Positions 16,446-24,750 are shown, counted from the stretch's first letter. The stretch: DNA of 64,000 bases from Lonepinella sp051851555 (GCF_051851555.1 NZ_JBPDVH010000002.1:310001-374000), one strand, 5' to 3'. Notes: generated from the sequence alone by a model not told the origin. Program-made: numbers and translations.

Positions 16446-17299
16446 TGTTAGACATTTTACTTGAACCCTTTCATTACAATTATATGGTCAAAGCCATTTG
16501 GGTCAGTGCTGGCGTGGGGGGAATTTGTGCGTTTTTATCCGCTTATTTAATGCTAAAAGGCTGGTCACTGATTGGTGATGCCCTTTCGCATTCCGTTGTC
16601 CCCGGTGTGGCCATTGCCTATTCACTCGCTTTGCCTTATTCCGTTGGGGCATTTTTTTCTGGCATTTTAGCCGCACTTTCGATTCTTTGGGTCAAATCCA
16701 TGACCAAACTCAAAGAAGATGCCATTATTGGCTTTATTTTTACCACTTTTTTTGCCATTGGATTGTTAATTGTGTCGTTAAATCCAACTGCTGTGGATGT
16801 ACAAAGCATTGTACTCGGCAATATTTTGGGCATTTCTGATGAAGATGTGGTGCAAATTGCGATCATTATCAGTGTGGCCACCCTGTTGCTTTTACTCTTT
16901 TGGAAAAATTTATTGCTGGTGTTCTTTGATGAAATTCAAGCCATTTCGGTCGGGTTATCCCCTTATCGTTATAAAGTGTTATTTTTCAGTTTGTTAAGTG
17001 CCTGTATTGTGGCAGCATTGCAAACCGTTGGAGCAATTTTAGTCATTGCCATGGTGGTGACACCGGGGGCAACCGCCTATTTGCTCACCGATAAATTCCA
17101 TAAACTGATTATTATTGCGGTATGTTTAGGCATCAGCACCAGCATTATTGGGGCGTATGTCAGCTATTTCCTAGACGGTGCCACCGGTGGATTAATCATC
17201 TGCTTACAAACCCTATTATTTTTGTTAGCGTTCTTTTTCTCGCCTAAATATGGCCTGTTTATGCGAAATAAACCGCTCGTCACTGGGGAGAATCGCTAA
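16445..17299 (+). CDS. yfeC: Metal ABC transporter permease YfeC
   Basis: One of two permeases of the iron/manganese importer: 284 residues with about eight hydrophobic helices, ABC-3 family. Diagnostic segments are LMLKGWSLIGDALSHSVVPG near residue 36 and VAALQTVGAILVIAMVVTPG near 183. It overlaps yfeB and yfeD by the TAATG arrangement at both ends, so the operon is tightly coupled. It is paralogous to YfeD. Confidence 0.94.
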   Translation: MLDILLEPFHYNYMVKAIWVSAGVGGICAFLSAYLMLKGWSLIGDALSHSVVPGVAIAYSLALPYSVGAFFSGILAALSILWVKSMTKLKEDAIIGFIFTTFFAIGLLIVSLNPTAVDVQSIVLGNILGISDEDVVQIAIIISVATLLLLLFWKNLLLVFFDEIQAISVGLSPYRYKVLFFSLLSACIVAALQTVGAILVIAMVVTPGATAYLLTDKFHKLIIIAVCLGISTSIIGAYVSYFLDGATGGLIICLQTLLFLLAFFFSPKYGLFMRNKPLVTGENR

Positions 17300-18150
17300 T
17301 GGAAACCTTGATGAATTGGTTTATTGAACCGCTTTCTTACCCTTTTATGCAAATGGCATTAGCCACAGCCGTGGTGGTGGCGATTGTGTGTGCGGTGTTA
17401 TCCTGCTATTTGGTATTAAAAGGCTGGTCATTAATGGGGGACGCCATTTCCCATGCAGTATTACCCGGTATCGTGCTGGCTTATGTGTGTGGTCTCCCTT
17501 TGATGTTGGGTGCCTTTCTGTCTGGCTTATTTTGTTCCTTAGCCATTGGTTATTTAAAAGAAAATAGCCGAATCAAAGAGGACACCGTGATGGGCATTGT
17601 GTTTTCAGGTATGTTTGCCTTTGGCTTGGTATTGTTTGTCAAAGTGGAAAGCGATCAGCACTTAACTCATGTGTTATTTGGTAATTTACTCGGCGTGGGA
17701 CTAAACGACTTTCTGCAAATTTTAGTCATTTCAGTGTTGATTTTCTTCACCATGTTATTAAAACGCCGTGATTTCTTACTGTTCTGTTTTGACCCAAGTC
17801 ACGCTCGAGTCGCTGGTTTATCCCCAAGGATCTTACACTATGGCTTACTTGCCCTGTTAGCCCTGACGATAGTAGAAGCCATGCAAGTGGTGGGGGTTAT
17901 TTTGGTGGTCGCCATGTTAATTTCACCGGGGATTACCGCTTTTATGCTGACCAAGAAATTTGACTATATGATTGCCATTGCCATGGTGAGTTCTGTGTTG
18001 TCGAGTTTCTTAGGGACGCTTATTAGCTTTCATCTCAATGCGGATATTGGCCCTTGTATCATTCTGTTACAAGCGGTTCTGTTTATCTTCGCATTAGTTT
18101 ATTCAAAATTTAAAATATCCTCTATTCATCCTGTAAAAAGTGCGGTGTAA
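17299..18150 (+). CDS. yfeD: Metal ABC transporter permease YfeD
   Basis: The second ABC-3 permease, 283 residues, paralogous to YfeC (compare LVLKGWSLMGDAISHAVLPG near residue 38 and VEAMQVVGVILVVAMLISPG). The two presumably form the heterodimeric membrane channel. The last codons, Ser-Ala-Val-stop, are encoded by a uptake sequence (AAAGTGCGGTGTAA), an example of such a signal shaping a C-terminus. Confidence 0.94.
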   Translation: METLMNWFIEPLSYPFMQMALATAVVVAIVCAVLSCYLVLKGWSLMGDAISHAVLPGIVLAYVCGLPLMLGAFLSGLFCSLAIGYLKENSRIKEDTVMGIVFSGMFAFGLVLFVKVESDQHLTHVLFGNLLGVGLNDFLQILVISVLIFFTMLLKRRDFLLFCFDPSHARVAGLSPRILHYGLLALLALTIVEAMQVVGVILVVAMLISPGITAFMLTKKFDYMIAIAMVSSVLSSFLGTLISFHLNADIGPCIILLQAVLFIFALVYSKFKISSIHPVKSAV

Positions 18151-18152
18151 AA

Positions 18153-18923
18153 ATGAAGAATATTCAATTAGAACAACGGATTAACCAAAAATTAAATGCA
18201 CAAGCCATTAATGACTATGCCCCGAATGGATTACAAGTGGAAGGCAAGGCGGAAATCAAAAAAATCATCACAGGCGTCACCGCTAGCCTTGCCTTAATTG
18301 ATTATGCCATTCAACAACAAGCCGATGCCATTTTGGTGCATCATGGCTATTTTTGGAAAAGCGAAAATCCTTGTATTCGGGGCATGAAAGGCGAACGGAT
18401 TAAACGCTTGTTAGTCAATGACATCAATCTATATGGCTATCACTTGCCGTTAGATATTCATCCTGAATTGGGCAATAACGCCTTATTAGCTAAATCGCTC
18501 GGCATTGACAATTTACAACCGTTAGAACAAGGTTCAACCAGTATTCCAATGTGGGGCATGTTGAGTGAACCAGTTTCTGTGCAAGATTTTCAACAACGCA
18601 TTGCTAAAGTATTAGGCAAAAAACCGATCACCTGTGATGTGGAAAAATTTAACCCAAATGCACCGCACTTTATCCAAAAAATCGGTATTTGTACGGGGGG
18701 CGGTCAAGGTTACATTGATTTGGCTTACGCACAAGGCTGTGATGCCTTTATCAGCGGTGAAATTTCCGAACAAACCACCCATTCTGCAAGAGAACAAGGC
18801 ATTCATTATTTCGCCTGCGGACATCATGCCACTGAACGCTGCGGAATCCAAGCCTTAGGCGAATGGTTAGCGTCTGAATATGATTTGGATGTAGAATTTG
18901 TGGATATTGATAATCCAGCTTAA
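18153..18923 (+). CDS. ybgI: Nif3-like dinuclear metal-centre protein YbgI
   Basis: A 256-residue Nif3/YbgI family protein that forms a toroidal hexamer with a dinuclear metal site; the E. coli homologue is linked to GTP cyclohydrolase I type 2-like activity or DNA repair, neither settled. Metal-ligand segments are ILVHHGYFW near residue 64, GYHLPLDIHPELGNN near 94 and ACGHHATERCG near 222. Its start is 2 bp after yfeD's stop, so it is probably the last well-coupled gene of that transcript or starts a unit with the next gene. Confidence 0.92.
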   Translation: MKNIQLEQRINQKLNAQAINDYAPNGLQVEGKAEIKKIITGVTASLALIDYAIQQQADAILVHHGYFWKSENPCIRGMKGERIKRLLVNDINLYGYHLPLDIHPELGNNALLAKSLGIDNLQPLEQGSTSIPMWGMLSEPVSVQDFQQRIAKVLGKKPITCDVEKFNPNAPHFIQKIGICTGGGQGYIDLAYAQGCDAFISGEISEQTTHSAREQGIHYFACGHHATERCGIQALGEWLASEYDLDVEFVDIDNPA

Positions 18924-18925
18924 TC

Positions 18926-19537
18926 ATGAAAACCATTTATTTAATTCGTCATGCGGAAAGTCTTGCCAATTCAGGAGCCAAAAGTTTACCCGATAAAGAC
19001 ATTCCATTAAGCGAACAGGGACAAAGACAAGCTCAGGGGATCATTCCACATTTACCACCGAGCCAGCATGTGTTTACTTCTGAATTTGTACGCACACAAC
19101 AAACAGCACAACCCTATTTACAACATTATCAATTAACCGCACAAATTCTACCCGAACTGAACGAATTTTCTTACTTGCCTTTGAGCTTAATTGACGGACT
19201 CAATGGCGAACAACGTCGCCCCATTAGCCAAGCCTACTGGCAACGAGCCAATCCCTTAGAAAAGTGCGGTGAAAATACGGATAGTTTTGCCGAATTTAAT
19301 CAACGTATTGTGCATTTTCTGCATCAAGCCAAGACATTACCCGATCAAAGTTTGTGTTTTACGCACGGTATTTGGATCGCCTTATTGGTCTGGCGACTGC
19401 TAGGCTTTTCAGCTAACACGAGCGAAGATATGCGAAAATTCCGTCAATTCCAACCGCACTTACCAATGCCGAATACGGCTATTTGGCGGTTGAATTTGAG
19501 TACGGAACAAACTTGGCAAATCAGCTCATTTACGTAA
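18926..19537 (+). CDS. Histidine phosphatase family protein
   Basis: A 203-residue branch-1 histidine phosphatase (phosphoglycerate-mutase-like fold). The catalytic motif is RHAESLANSG at residues 8-17, where most relatives have RHG. The second half of the active site shows TSEFVRTQQTAQPYL near residue 51, Glu near 77 and FTHGIWIALLVW near 145. The substrate is unknown; such proteins act on phosphosugars, nucleotides or phosphoproteins. It starts 2 bp after ybgI. Confidence 0.85.
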   Translation: MKTIYLIRHAESLANSGAKSLPDKDIPLSEQGQRQAQGIIPHLPPSQHVFTSEFVRTQQTAQPYLQHYQLTAQILPELNEFSYLPLSLIDGLNGEQRRPISQAYWQRANPLEKCGENTDSFAEFNQRIVHFLHQAKTLPDQSLCFTHGIWIALLVWRLLGFSANTSEDMRKFRQFQPHLPMPNTAIWRLNLSTEQTWQISSFT

Positions 19538-19552
19538 TCATGTTGTGATAAG

Positions 19553-19798
19553 CTACAACAAACTGCTCCGCAAAATATGATTGACTCTGGTCTGCCAACC
19601 TGCCCCCGAGTTTTTAAGATAATCGACAACTTCTTTATCTAAACGAATTGATATAGCCACTTTAGTTTGGGCTGATTTTGGGCGACCACGGCGAATCAGT
19701 TTGTCACCTTGGTATAAATCCGCTTGCTCAAAATACGCATCATCCAATTCTGGTGCCTCATCTAAGATGCTGTTCATATTTTCTAATTTCTCGCTCAT
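19553..19798 (-). CDS. brnA: BrnA-family antitoxin
   Basis: An 81-residue antitoxin of the BrnT/BrnA type II system. The N-terminal acidic half (EAPELDDAYFEQADLY) is followed by a ribbon-helix-helix DNA-binding half (KVAISIRLDKEVVDYLKNSG, then GWQTRVNHILRS), as in BrnA. It overlaps the toxin gene by 41 bp, toxin first, which is the normal order. It runs convergently with the histidine phosphatase gene. Confidence 0.9.
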   Translation of the reverse strand: MSEKLENMNSILDEAPELDDAYFEQADLYQGDKLIRRGRPKSAQTKVAISIRLDKEVVDYLKNSGAGWQTRVNHILRSSLL

Positions 19799-20048
19799 TG
19801 GCTTTCCTCATTGAAATAATGCGTCTATGGGTAGGACGAATTGAATTTGGACGATATGTCCATACAACCACCACCATTTTCGCTGACTTTAATCTCCCAA
19901 TAGAGATATAACGTGTTTCACCGTAATCTTGCCTTGTATCTTCCAAGGTAAAGTGCTGTCCTGCAAAGATTTCATTTGCCATAGCAAAGTCAAGCTCTCT
20001 TTCGAGTAGCGTTATCTCTCGTTTTTTGGGATCAAATTCAATTTTCAA
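19758..20048 (-). CDS. brnT: BrnT-family toxin
   Basis: A ribonuclease toxin with a RelE-like fold. I choose the TTG start at 20048, giving 96 residues that begin MKIEFDPKKRE, the family's usual opening, with GTGAG as a weak ribosome site 10 bp upstream. A GTG at 20063 would add five residues. The middle motif FTLEDTRQDYGETRYISIGRL and the end IISMRKANEREIRKYEQHL are typical. The frame stays open further upstream to 20222, but that part is a hydrophobic, non-family sequence containing an uptake-sequence variant and is probably not translated. Confidence 0.82.
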   Translation of the reverse strand: MKIEFDPKKREITLLERELDFAMANEIFAGQHFTLEDTRQDYGETRYISIGRLKSAKMVVVVWTYRPNSIRPTHRRIISMRKANEREIRKYEQHLR

Positions 20049-20133
20049 TTGATTATAACTCACAATTTGTGTATATACAATAATTAATGGATATTTTAAT
20101 CCTAGCAAAAGAGTAAAAACTACGCCACTTTTC

Positions 20134-20164
20134 ACCGCAGTTTTTGGAATCAAGATCACAAAAA
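20134..20164 (-). promoter_or_regulatory. Uptake-sequence variant fused to a CRP-like site, upstream of brnTA
   Basis: On the minus strand a TTTTTGTGATCT stretch runs into ATTCCAAAA and then ACTGCGGT, a common uptake-sequence variant. TGTGATCT-N-ATTCCA resembles a CRP site with one good half (TGTGA). Nearly the same block lies at 54386-54415 upstream of comEA. The distance to the brnT start is about 90 bp. Regulatory function is inference; it may be a dispersed repeat. Confidence 0.4.
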
Positions 20165-20243
20165 CAAAGAAAATTAGGGCAGATTTAACACATAATGCAA
20201 ACCAAAACAGTTGATAAATCATACGATTAGTTTTGAGCGGAAT

Positions 20244-20273
20244 TTGACATCTGAGAAAAAATATGTTTATTAT
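20244..20273 (+). promoter_or_regulatory. Promoter of yqjD-yqjE-yqjK
   Basis: TTGACA at 20244-20249 and TATTAT at 20268-20273 are 18 bp apart. The inferred start point falls at about 20280, exactly where the next inverted repeat begins. Confidence 0.6.
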
Positions 20274-20280
20274 AAAAGCA

Positions 20281-20308
20281 CCTAGTCATTCATTCAGTAA
20301 TCACTAGG
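20281..20308 (+). promoter_or_regulatory. Inverted repeat at the yqjD transcription start
   Basis: CCTAGTCATT at 20281-20290 is the inverse of AATCACTAGG at 20299-20308 with one mismatch. It could be an operator or a 5' stem that stabilises the mRNA. Confidence 0.5.
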
Positions 20309-20352
20309 TAACTAAAACAACAACATACAATCGCATAAATAAGGAGAATATA

Positions 20353-20661
20353 ATGAGTCAATTCGATAAAAAACGTGAAGAATTATTAGATGAAATTCGT
20401 GACATTCTAACTAACGCAGAAGATTTATTTGATGAAAAAAGTAAATCTGGCGAAGCAGAATTGAAAAAATTAAAAGAGAAATTAAATTCTCGTGTGGGTG
20501 ATGTCAAAGAAAAATTTGCTGGCTTACAAGAAGATGCCGTGGCCAGTGCAAAACAAGTGGTGAAACAAACCGATTCCTTGGTTCAAGACAATCCTTATAA
20601 AGCTGTCGGGGTGGCTGGTGTAATCGGTTTATTATTGGGTGTATTAATTAGCAAAAAATAA
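20353..20661 (+). CDS. yqjD: YqjD/ElaB family ribosome-associated membrane protein
   Basis: A 102-residue DUF883 protein. It is a charged helical segment (residues 1-75, likely coiled coil, rich in Lys and Glu) followed by a C-terminal membrane helix with glycine spacing (KAVGVAGVIGLLLGVLISKK). E. coli YqjD and ElaB are anchored in the inner membrane, bind ribosomes and are made in stationary phase. It is the first gene of a yqjD-yqjE-yqjK set, as in E. coli. AAGGAGAATATA precedes the ATG. Confidence 0.9.
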   Translation: MSQFDKKREELLDEIRDILTNAEDLFDEKSKSGEAELKKLKEKLNSRVGDVKEKFAGLQEDAVASAKQVVKQTDSLVQDNPYKAVGVAGVIGLLLGVLISKK

Positions 20662-20684
20662 TCACGCATTGTACTGATTCAGCA

Positions 20685-20708
20685 GAGTTGCTTGGCGACA
20701 GGCAACTC
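20685..20708 (+). terminator. Hairpin between yqjD and yqjE
   Basis: GAGTTGC at 20685-20691 pairs with GCAACTC at 20702-20708; the stem can be extended with TG/CA inside. It is followed by CCTTTAAC, a poor T-run, so it is more likely an attenuator or mRNA-stability element than a full terminator. Confidence 0.4.
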
Positions 20709-20737
20709 CCTTTAACTTCATGTTCTAAGGACATCCT

Positions 20738-21130
20738 ATGCAGACAATTCAAAATATCAAAACTGGCGTAAAAAATATGCTAATAACGACCCTTGAATTA
20801 GCTCAGGTTCGCTTAGAAATGGCACGGATAGAACTCCGCCAACATACGCAACAATTGGTTGCCGTATTAATTTCAGCCCTGTTACTCATTGTATTTCTGT
20901 TTATTGCATTAATGAGTGGGTTATTTGCCGTCAACGCTTATTTTGATGATCCTAGCCAACGTTTAATCGCCTTTATGAGTATCAGCGGTGTCGCACTATT
21001 GTTGGTGTTGTTGTGCATGTTTATGATATTAAACGCCTTAAAAAAACAACGCGGTTTTATGCAACGCACAATGGAAGAAGTCAAATTAGATATTGTCGCA
21101 TTAAAACAATTAGCCAATCGCACGGAATAA
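20738..21130 (+). CDS. yqjE: YqjE family membrane protein (phage holin-like fold)
   Basis: A 130-residue protein with an amphipathic N-terminal part (about residues 1-45) and two membrane helices (about 45-70 and 82-105), typical of YqjE (DUF1469). The function is unknown; the name holin reflects only the fold and topology. It is flanked by yqjD and yqjK on the same strand, and probably belongs to one membrane-associated set. Confidence 0.85.
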   Translation: MQTIQNIKTGVKNMLITTLELAQVRLEMARIELRQHTQQLVAVLISALLLIVFLFIALMSGLFAVNAYFDDPSQRLIAFMSISGVALLLVLLCMFMILNALKKQRGFMQRTMEEVKLDIVALKQLANRTE

Positions 21131-21141
21131 TCGGAGGGTAT

Positions 21142-21411
21142 ATGAAAGATCACTTAACCGAAGAAAAAGAATTGCTTATCCTGAAAGGTGATGCCCTACG
21201 AATGAAATTATTAGCCCAAAGTCAGCATACTCAGCATCACATTGCTTACCCATTAGCACAGATTAAGCACGTCAGTTCAACCCTTGCTCAACCCGCAATG
21301 CGAGCTTTATTTCTTTCCTTGCTCAATCGAAAATTGCTTTCAGTAAAAGGATTAACTTATTCCGCCTTAGGATTAGGTGCCATTTATCTGTTAAATAATA
21401 AAAATAAATAA
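21142..21411 (+). CDS. yqjK: YqjK-like protein
   Basis: I take the ATG at 21142, with CGGAGGG directly upstream, rather than the longer frame from 21013 that overlaps yqjE. The 89-residue product has a charged helical start (KDHLTEEKELLILKGDALRMK) and a short hydrophobic C-terminus (YSALGLGAIYLLNNK). Position after yqjE and overall character fit YqjK. Function is unknown. Confidence 0.75.
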   Translation: MKDHLTEEKELLILKGDALRMKLLAQSQHTQHHIAYPLAQIKHVSSTLAQPAMRALFLSLLNRKLLSVKGLTYSALGLGAIYLLNNKNK

Positions 21412-21425
21412 TTCTCAGGTCAGCT

Positions 21426-21453
21426 TTGCGTTATGGCCTTTTTGCCTTATACT
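21426..21453 (+). promoter_or_regulatory. Putative fabI promoter
   Basis: TTGCGT at 21426-21431 and TATACT at 21448-21453 are 16 bp apart, 40 bp upstream of the fabI start. Confidence 0.5.
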
Positions 21454-21493
21454 AAGCACAATTTTTACTAATCAACAATTATAGGATTTCAAA

Positions 21494-22282
21494 ATGGGTT
21501 TCTTAACAGGTAAACGAATTTTAGTCACTGGTCTTGCTAGCAATCGTTCTATTGCTTACGGTATTGCTAAGGCCATGAAAGCACAAGGTGCTGAATTAGC
21601 ATTCACGTATTTAAACGATAAATTACAACCTCGTGTAGAAGAATTTGCCAAAGAATTTGGTTCAAATATTGTTCTGCCATTAGATGTTGCCACGGATGAA
21701 AGTATTCAACATTGCTTTGCTGAATTAAGCAAAACATGGGAAAAATTTGACGGTTTTGTGCATGCTATTGCATTCGCACCAGGTGATCAATTAGACGGTG
21801 ACTATGTCAATGCAGCGACTCGTGATGGTTATCGCATTGCACATGATATTAGTGCATACAGTTTTGTCGCTATGGCACAAGCGGCTCGTCCGTTCTTAAC
21901 TGAAAATGCCGCACTTTTAACCCTATCTTATTTAGGGGCAGAACGTGCTATTCCAAACTACAATGTGATGTGTTTAGCCAAAGCCTCATTAGAAGCGGCA
22001 ACTCGTGTAATGGCAGCCGATTTAGGTAAACAAGGGATTCGTGTTAACGCCATTTCCGCCGGTCCAATCCGTACCCTTGCGGCATCAGGCATTAAGAACT
22101 TCAAAAAAATGTTATCCGCTTTCGAAAATACGGCCGCATTACGTCGTACCGTAACCATTGATGACGTGGGTAATTCAGCCGCATTCTTATGTTCTGACTT
22201 AGCCTCTGGTGTAACAGGCGAAATTTTGCATGTTGACGCTGGCTTTAGTATCACCGCCATGGGCGAATTAGGCGAAGAATAA
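21494..22282 (+). CDS. fabI: Enoyl-[acyl-carrier-protein] reductase (NADH) FabI
   Basis: FabI carries out the last reduction in each cycle of fatty acid elongation and is the target of triclosan and isoniazid-like inhibitors. The 262-residue short-chain dehydrogenase shows the nucleotide-binding segment GLASNRSIAYGIAKAM near residue 13, LPLDVATDESI, and the FabI-type active site with Tyr in SYLGAERAIPNYNVM and Lys in LAKASLEAA (Tyr-x6-Lys spacing) near 146-163. AGGATTTCAAA precedes the ATG. Confidence 0.97.
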   Translation: MGFLTGKRILVTGLASNRSIAYGIAKAMKAQGAELAFTYLNDKLQPRVEEFAKEFGSNIVLPLDVATDESIQHCFAELSKTWEKFDGFVHAIAFAPGDQLDGDYVNAATRDGYRIAHDISAYSFVAMAQAARPFLTENAALLTLSYLGAERAIPNYNVMCLAKASLEAATRVMAADLGKQGIRVNAISAGPIRTLAASGIKNFKKMLSAFENTAALRRTVTIDDVGNSAAFLCSDLASGVTGEILHVDAGFSITAMGELGEE

Positions 22283-22299
22283 TTTTGAAAATTATTTTA

Positions 22300-22379
22300 T
22301 GTAGGGGCGTATTGCATACGCCCTTATGTTCGTTCTAACGTTCTTCATTTATTTTGGGCGTATGCAATACGCCCCTACA
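22300..22379. repeat. REP-like inverted repeat between fabI and rnb
   Basis: Two perfect 24-bp inverted arms lie at 22300-22323 and 22356-22379, separated by 32 bp. Each arm is itself palindromic (GGGCGTATTGCATACGCCC), so the element can form two small hairpins or one long one. This composite layout is that of REP/BIME elements. Confidence 0.9.
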
Positions 22380-22405
22380 ATCTTATCATACATAAAGACA
22401 AAAAA

Positions 22406-24388
22406 ATGTTCCAAAACAACCCCCTACTCTCCCAACTCAAACAACAACTGCACGATAGCAAAGTACGTGTGGAAGGCACGGTAAAAGGTACGGATAAAGC
22501 CTATGGCTTTCTCGAAACCGATAAAGAAACCTTTTTTATCGCACCACCCGAGATGAAAAAAGTGGTACACGGCGACAAAATTAAAGCTGTGATCGAAGAA
22601 GTGGGCGACAAAAAGCAAGCGGTTCCCGAAGAATTAGTGGAAACCATGCTCACCCGATTTATTGCTAAAGTGCGGTTTAATAAAGACAATAAATTACAAG
22701 TATTAGTAGATCACCCGAATATTAATCAGCCGATCGGTGCCGTTCAGTTAAAAACTGTGCCAGAAGAATTAAAAGAAGGCGACTGGGTGGTGGCAACGCT
22801 TAAAACCCACCCCTTACGTGATGATCGTTTCTTATTTGCTCAGATCAGTGAATTTATTTGCCGTGCAGAAGATGAATTTGCGCCATGGTGGGTGACGTTG
22901 GCACGTCATCAGCAATCACGACATCCGGTTCAAGGGCAAGATCAGTACGAAATGCTTGATCAACAAACTCGTGAAGATTTAACCGCACTTCATTTTGTCA
23001 CCATTGACAGCGAAAGCACGCAGGATATGGATGATGCGTTATATATCGAAAAGATCGAACAAAATAATGCACAAACAGGCTGGCGTTTAGTGGTGGCGAT
23101 TGCCGATCCAACAGCCTATATTGATGTCAATTCACAAATTGAAAAAGATGCCAAACAACGCTGTTTCACTAACTATTTACCAGGCTTTAACATTCCTATG
23201 TTGCCACGTGAATTGTCCGACGATCTTTGTTCGTTAATGCCCAATGAAACTCGCCCAGCTTTAGTTTGTTATATTGAAACCGATCTTAAGGGAGAAATCA
23301 CCAATCAACCTTATTTTGTTTCTGCTTATGTGCAATCTAAAGCAAAACTGGCTTATAACAAAGTGTCCGATTATTTGGAGCAACAACCGAATGCGTGGCA
23401 ACCTGAAACCACGCAAATCGCCGAACAAGTCAACAATTTACACCAATTTGCGTTGGCTCGTATGCAATGGCGTAAAACGCACGGTTTATTATTTAAAGAA
23501 AAACCTGATTATAGTTTTGTACTGGCAGAAAATGGTCACGTGTTAGAGATCAAAGCCGAACACCGCCGTATTGCTAATCAAATCGTGGAAGAATCCATGA
23601 TTATTGCCAATATTTGTGCGGCACATTATCTTGATGAACAAACTCAAACAGGAATTTTCAATGTGCATAAAGGCTTTGATACGAAATTCCTTGCCAATGC
23701 CCATCATTTCTTGATGGCAAATTTTGCCAATGATGAAAATCGAGCAGAATTAGAGCAGCGTTATTCGGTGGAAAATTTGAGTACGCTCAGTGGCTATTGC
23801 CAAATGCGACACGACATTGAACCCTTTGACGGTGATTATTACGAATTCCGCTTACGCCGTTTCTTAACCTTTGCCGAATTTAAAGCCGAATTAGCACCGC
23901 ACTTTGGCTTAGGATTAAGCGGTTACGCCACATGGACATCACCGATTCGTAAATATTCCGACATGGTCAACCACCGTTTAATCAAAGCAGCGATTGCTCA
24001 ACAGGGCAACTATCAAAAACCCGCTGATGAAATTTTGGCACGTCTACAAGAAGCACGCCGTCAAAATCGCTTAGTCGAACGAGATATTGCCGATTGGTTA
24101 TATTGCCGTTATCTTAATGAAAAAGTAGCACAAAAACCACAATTTGAGGCAGAAGTGCAAGATGTCATGCGTGGCGGTTTACGTGTGCAACTGTTAGAAA
24201 ATGGGGCAAGCGTGTTTATTCCAGCCTCGACCATTCACCCGAATAAAGAGGAAATGGAAGTCAATTCTGATGAAATTGCCTTATATATCAAAGGTGAACG
24301 CTGTTATAAAATTGGTGATATTGTTAATATGCAATTAAACGAAGTGAAAGAAGAAACACGAAGTTTGATCGGGGAACTGATTCTCTAA
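22406..24388 (+). CDS. rnb: Exoribonuclease II
   Basis: RNase II degrades unstructured RNA 3' to 5'. The 660 residues show the cold-shock domains at the N-terminus (VKGTDKAYGFLETD near residue 23), the RNB catalytic domain with the acidic cluster DSESTQDMDDALYIE near 203, the WTSPIRKYSDMVNHRL segment near 512, and a C-terminal S1 domain (VQDVMRGGLRVQLLENGASVF near 585). It is of the 644-residue RNase II type, not the longer RNase R, which lacks here its basic tail. Confidence 0.96.
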   Translation: MFQNNPLLSQLKQQLHDSKVRVEGTVKGTDKAYGFLETDKETFFIAPPEMKKVVHGDKIKAVIEEVGDKKQAVPEELVETMLTRFIAKVRFNKDNKLQVLVDHPNINQPIGAVQLKTVPEELKEGDWVVATLKTHPLRDDRFLFAQISEFICRAEDEFAPWWVTLARHQQSRHPVQGQDQYEMLDQQTREDLTALHFVTIDSESTQDMDDALYIEKIEQNNAQTGWRLVVAIADPTAYIDVNSQIEKDAKQRCFTNYLPGFNIPMLPRELSDDLCSLMPNETRPALVCYIETDLKGEITNQPYFVSAYVQSKAKLAYNKVSDYLEQQPNAWQPETTQIAEQVNNLHQFALARMQWRKTHGLLFKEKPDYSFVLAENGHVLEIKAEHRRIANQIVEESMIIANICAAHYLDEQTQTGIFNVHKGFDTKFLANAHHFLMANFANDENRAELEQRYSVENLSTLSGYCQMRHDIEPFDGDYYEFRLRRFLTFAEFKAELAPHFGLGLSGYATWTSPIRKYSDMVNHRLIKAAIAQQGNYQKPADEILARLQEARRQNRLVERDIADWLYCRYLNEKVAQKPQFEAEVQDVMRGGLRVQLLENGASVFIPASTIHPNKEEMEVNSDEIALYIKGERCYKIGDIVNMQLNEVKEETRSLIGELIL

Positions 24389-24396
24389 ATAAAAAA

Positions 24397-24443
24397 TCCG
24401 CCTCCTAAGTTATCGGAAAGACTTCCGTTTTTTAGGGGGCGGA
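24397..24443. terminator. Nested bidirectional terminator between rnb and the lipoprotein genes
   Basis: The outer stem (TCCGCCTCCTAA at 24397-24408 with TTAGGGGGCGGA at 24432-24443) is followed on the minus strand by TTTTTTATTTAG and would end the lipoprotein transcript. The inner stem (CGGAA, loop AGAC, TTCCG, 24414-24427) is followed on the plus strand by TTTTTT and would end rnb. Confidence 0.75.
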
Positions 24444-24462
24444 GGCTATCAAAGGATAATCA

Positions 24463-24735
24463 TTAAAAACCAAATACGCCACGAATAGAATTAATTGCGC
24501 CCACCGCAGATTGTACGGCAGAAGAACCTTGGCGAATCGTTTCCGAATAACCCTGCGCTTTTGCGGCTTGAGATTGCGCTTCTTCTACTTCATTCGCTCG
24601 TTGTTTGTGATATTGATCTATTTCAGCTTGTGTTACACGAGAGGAATTCACTCCTCTTGAGGCATTAATCTCACCGCTCCCTGCACAGGCCGTTAATAAA
24701 GTAATTGAACTAACTAATACCAATACTTTTTTCAT
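24463..24735 (-). CDS. Small lipoprotein of unknown function (1)
   Basis: A 90-residue protein with a lipoprotein signal peptide (MKKVLVLVSSITLLTAC, lipobox LTAC, Cys17). The mature part is polar with an alanine- and glutamine-rich helical middle (EVEEAQSQAAKAQGYSE) and a Gly/Ala-spaced C-terminus (SSAVQSAVGAINSIRGVFGF) that might associate with membrane. I do not recognise the family. It follows the second lipoprotein gene by 15 bp, so the two are cotranscribed from the T-tract promoter at 25065-25091. Confidence 0.85.
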   Translation of the reverse strand: MKKVLVLVSSITLLTACAGSGEINASRGVNSSRVTQAEIDQYHKQRANEVEEAQSQAAKAQGYSETIRQGSSAVQSAVGAINSIRGVFGF

Positions 24736-24750
24736 AGAATGTCCCTTTTG

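Noticed and set aside
20052..20080. TTGTAT, 17 bp, TATAAT as a brnT promoter (minus strand)
   Set aside because: The spacing is good, but the start point would fall at or after the chosen start codon, leaving no leader. The region is AT-rich, so a chance match is likely.
20049..20222. Upstream extension of brnT by 58 codons
   Set aside because: The extension is hydrophobic and includes the shared uptake/CRP-like block. BrnT proteins begin with MKIEFDP, which matches the TTG at 20048.
21013..21141. Longer N-terminus for yqjK
   Set aside because: It lies entirely within yqjE in another frame, and CGGAGGG directly precedes the ATG at 21142.
22300..22379. Ends of an insertion sequence
   Set aside because: The arms are only 24 bp with 32 bp between and no transposase. 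The internal palindromes fit a REP-type element.
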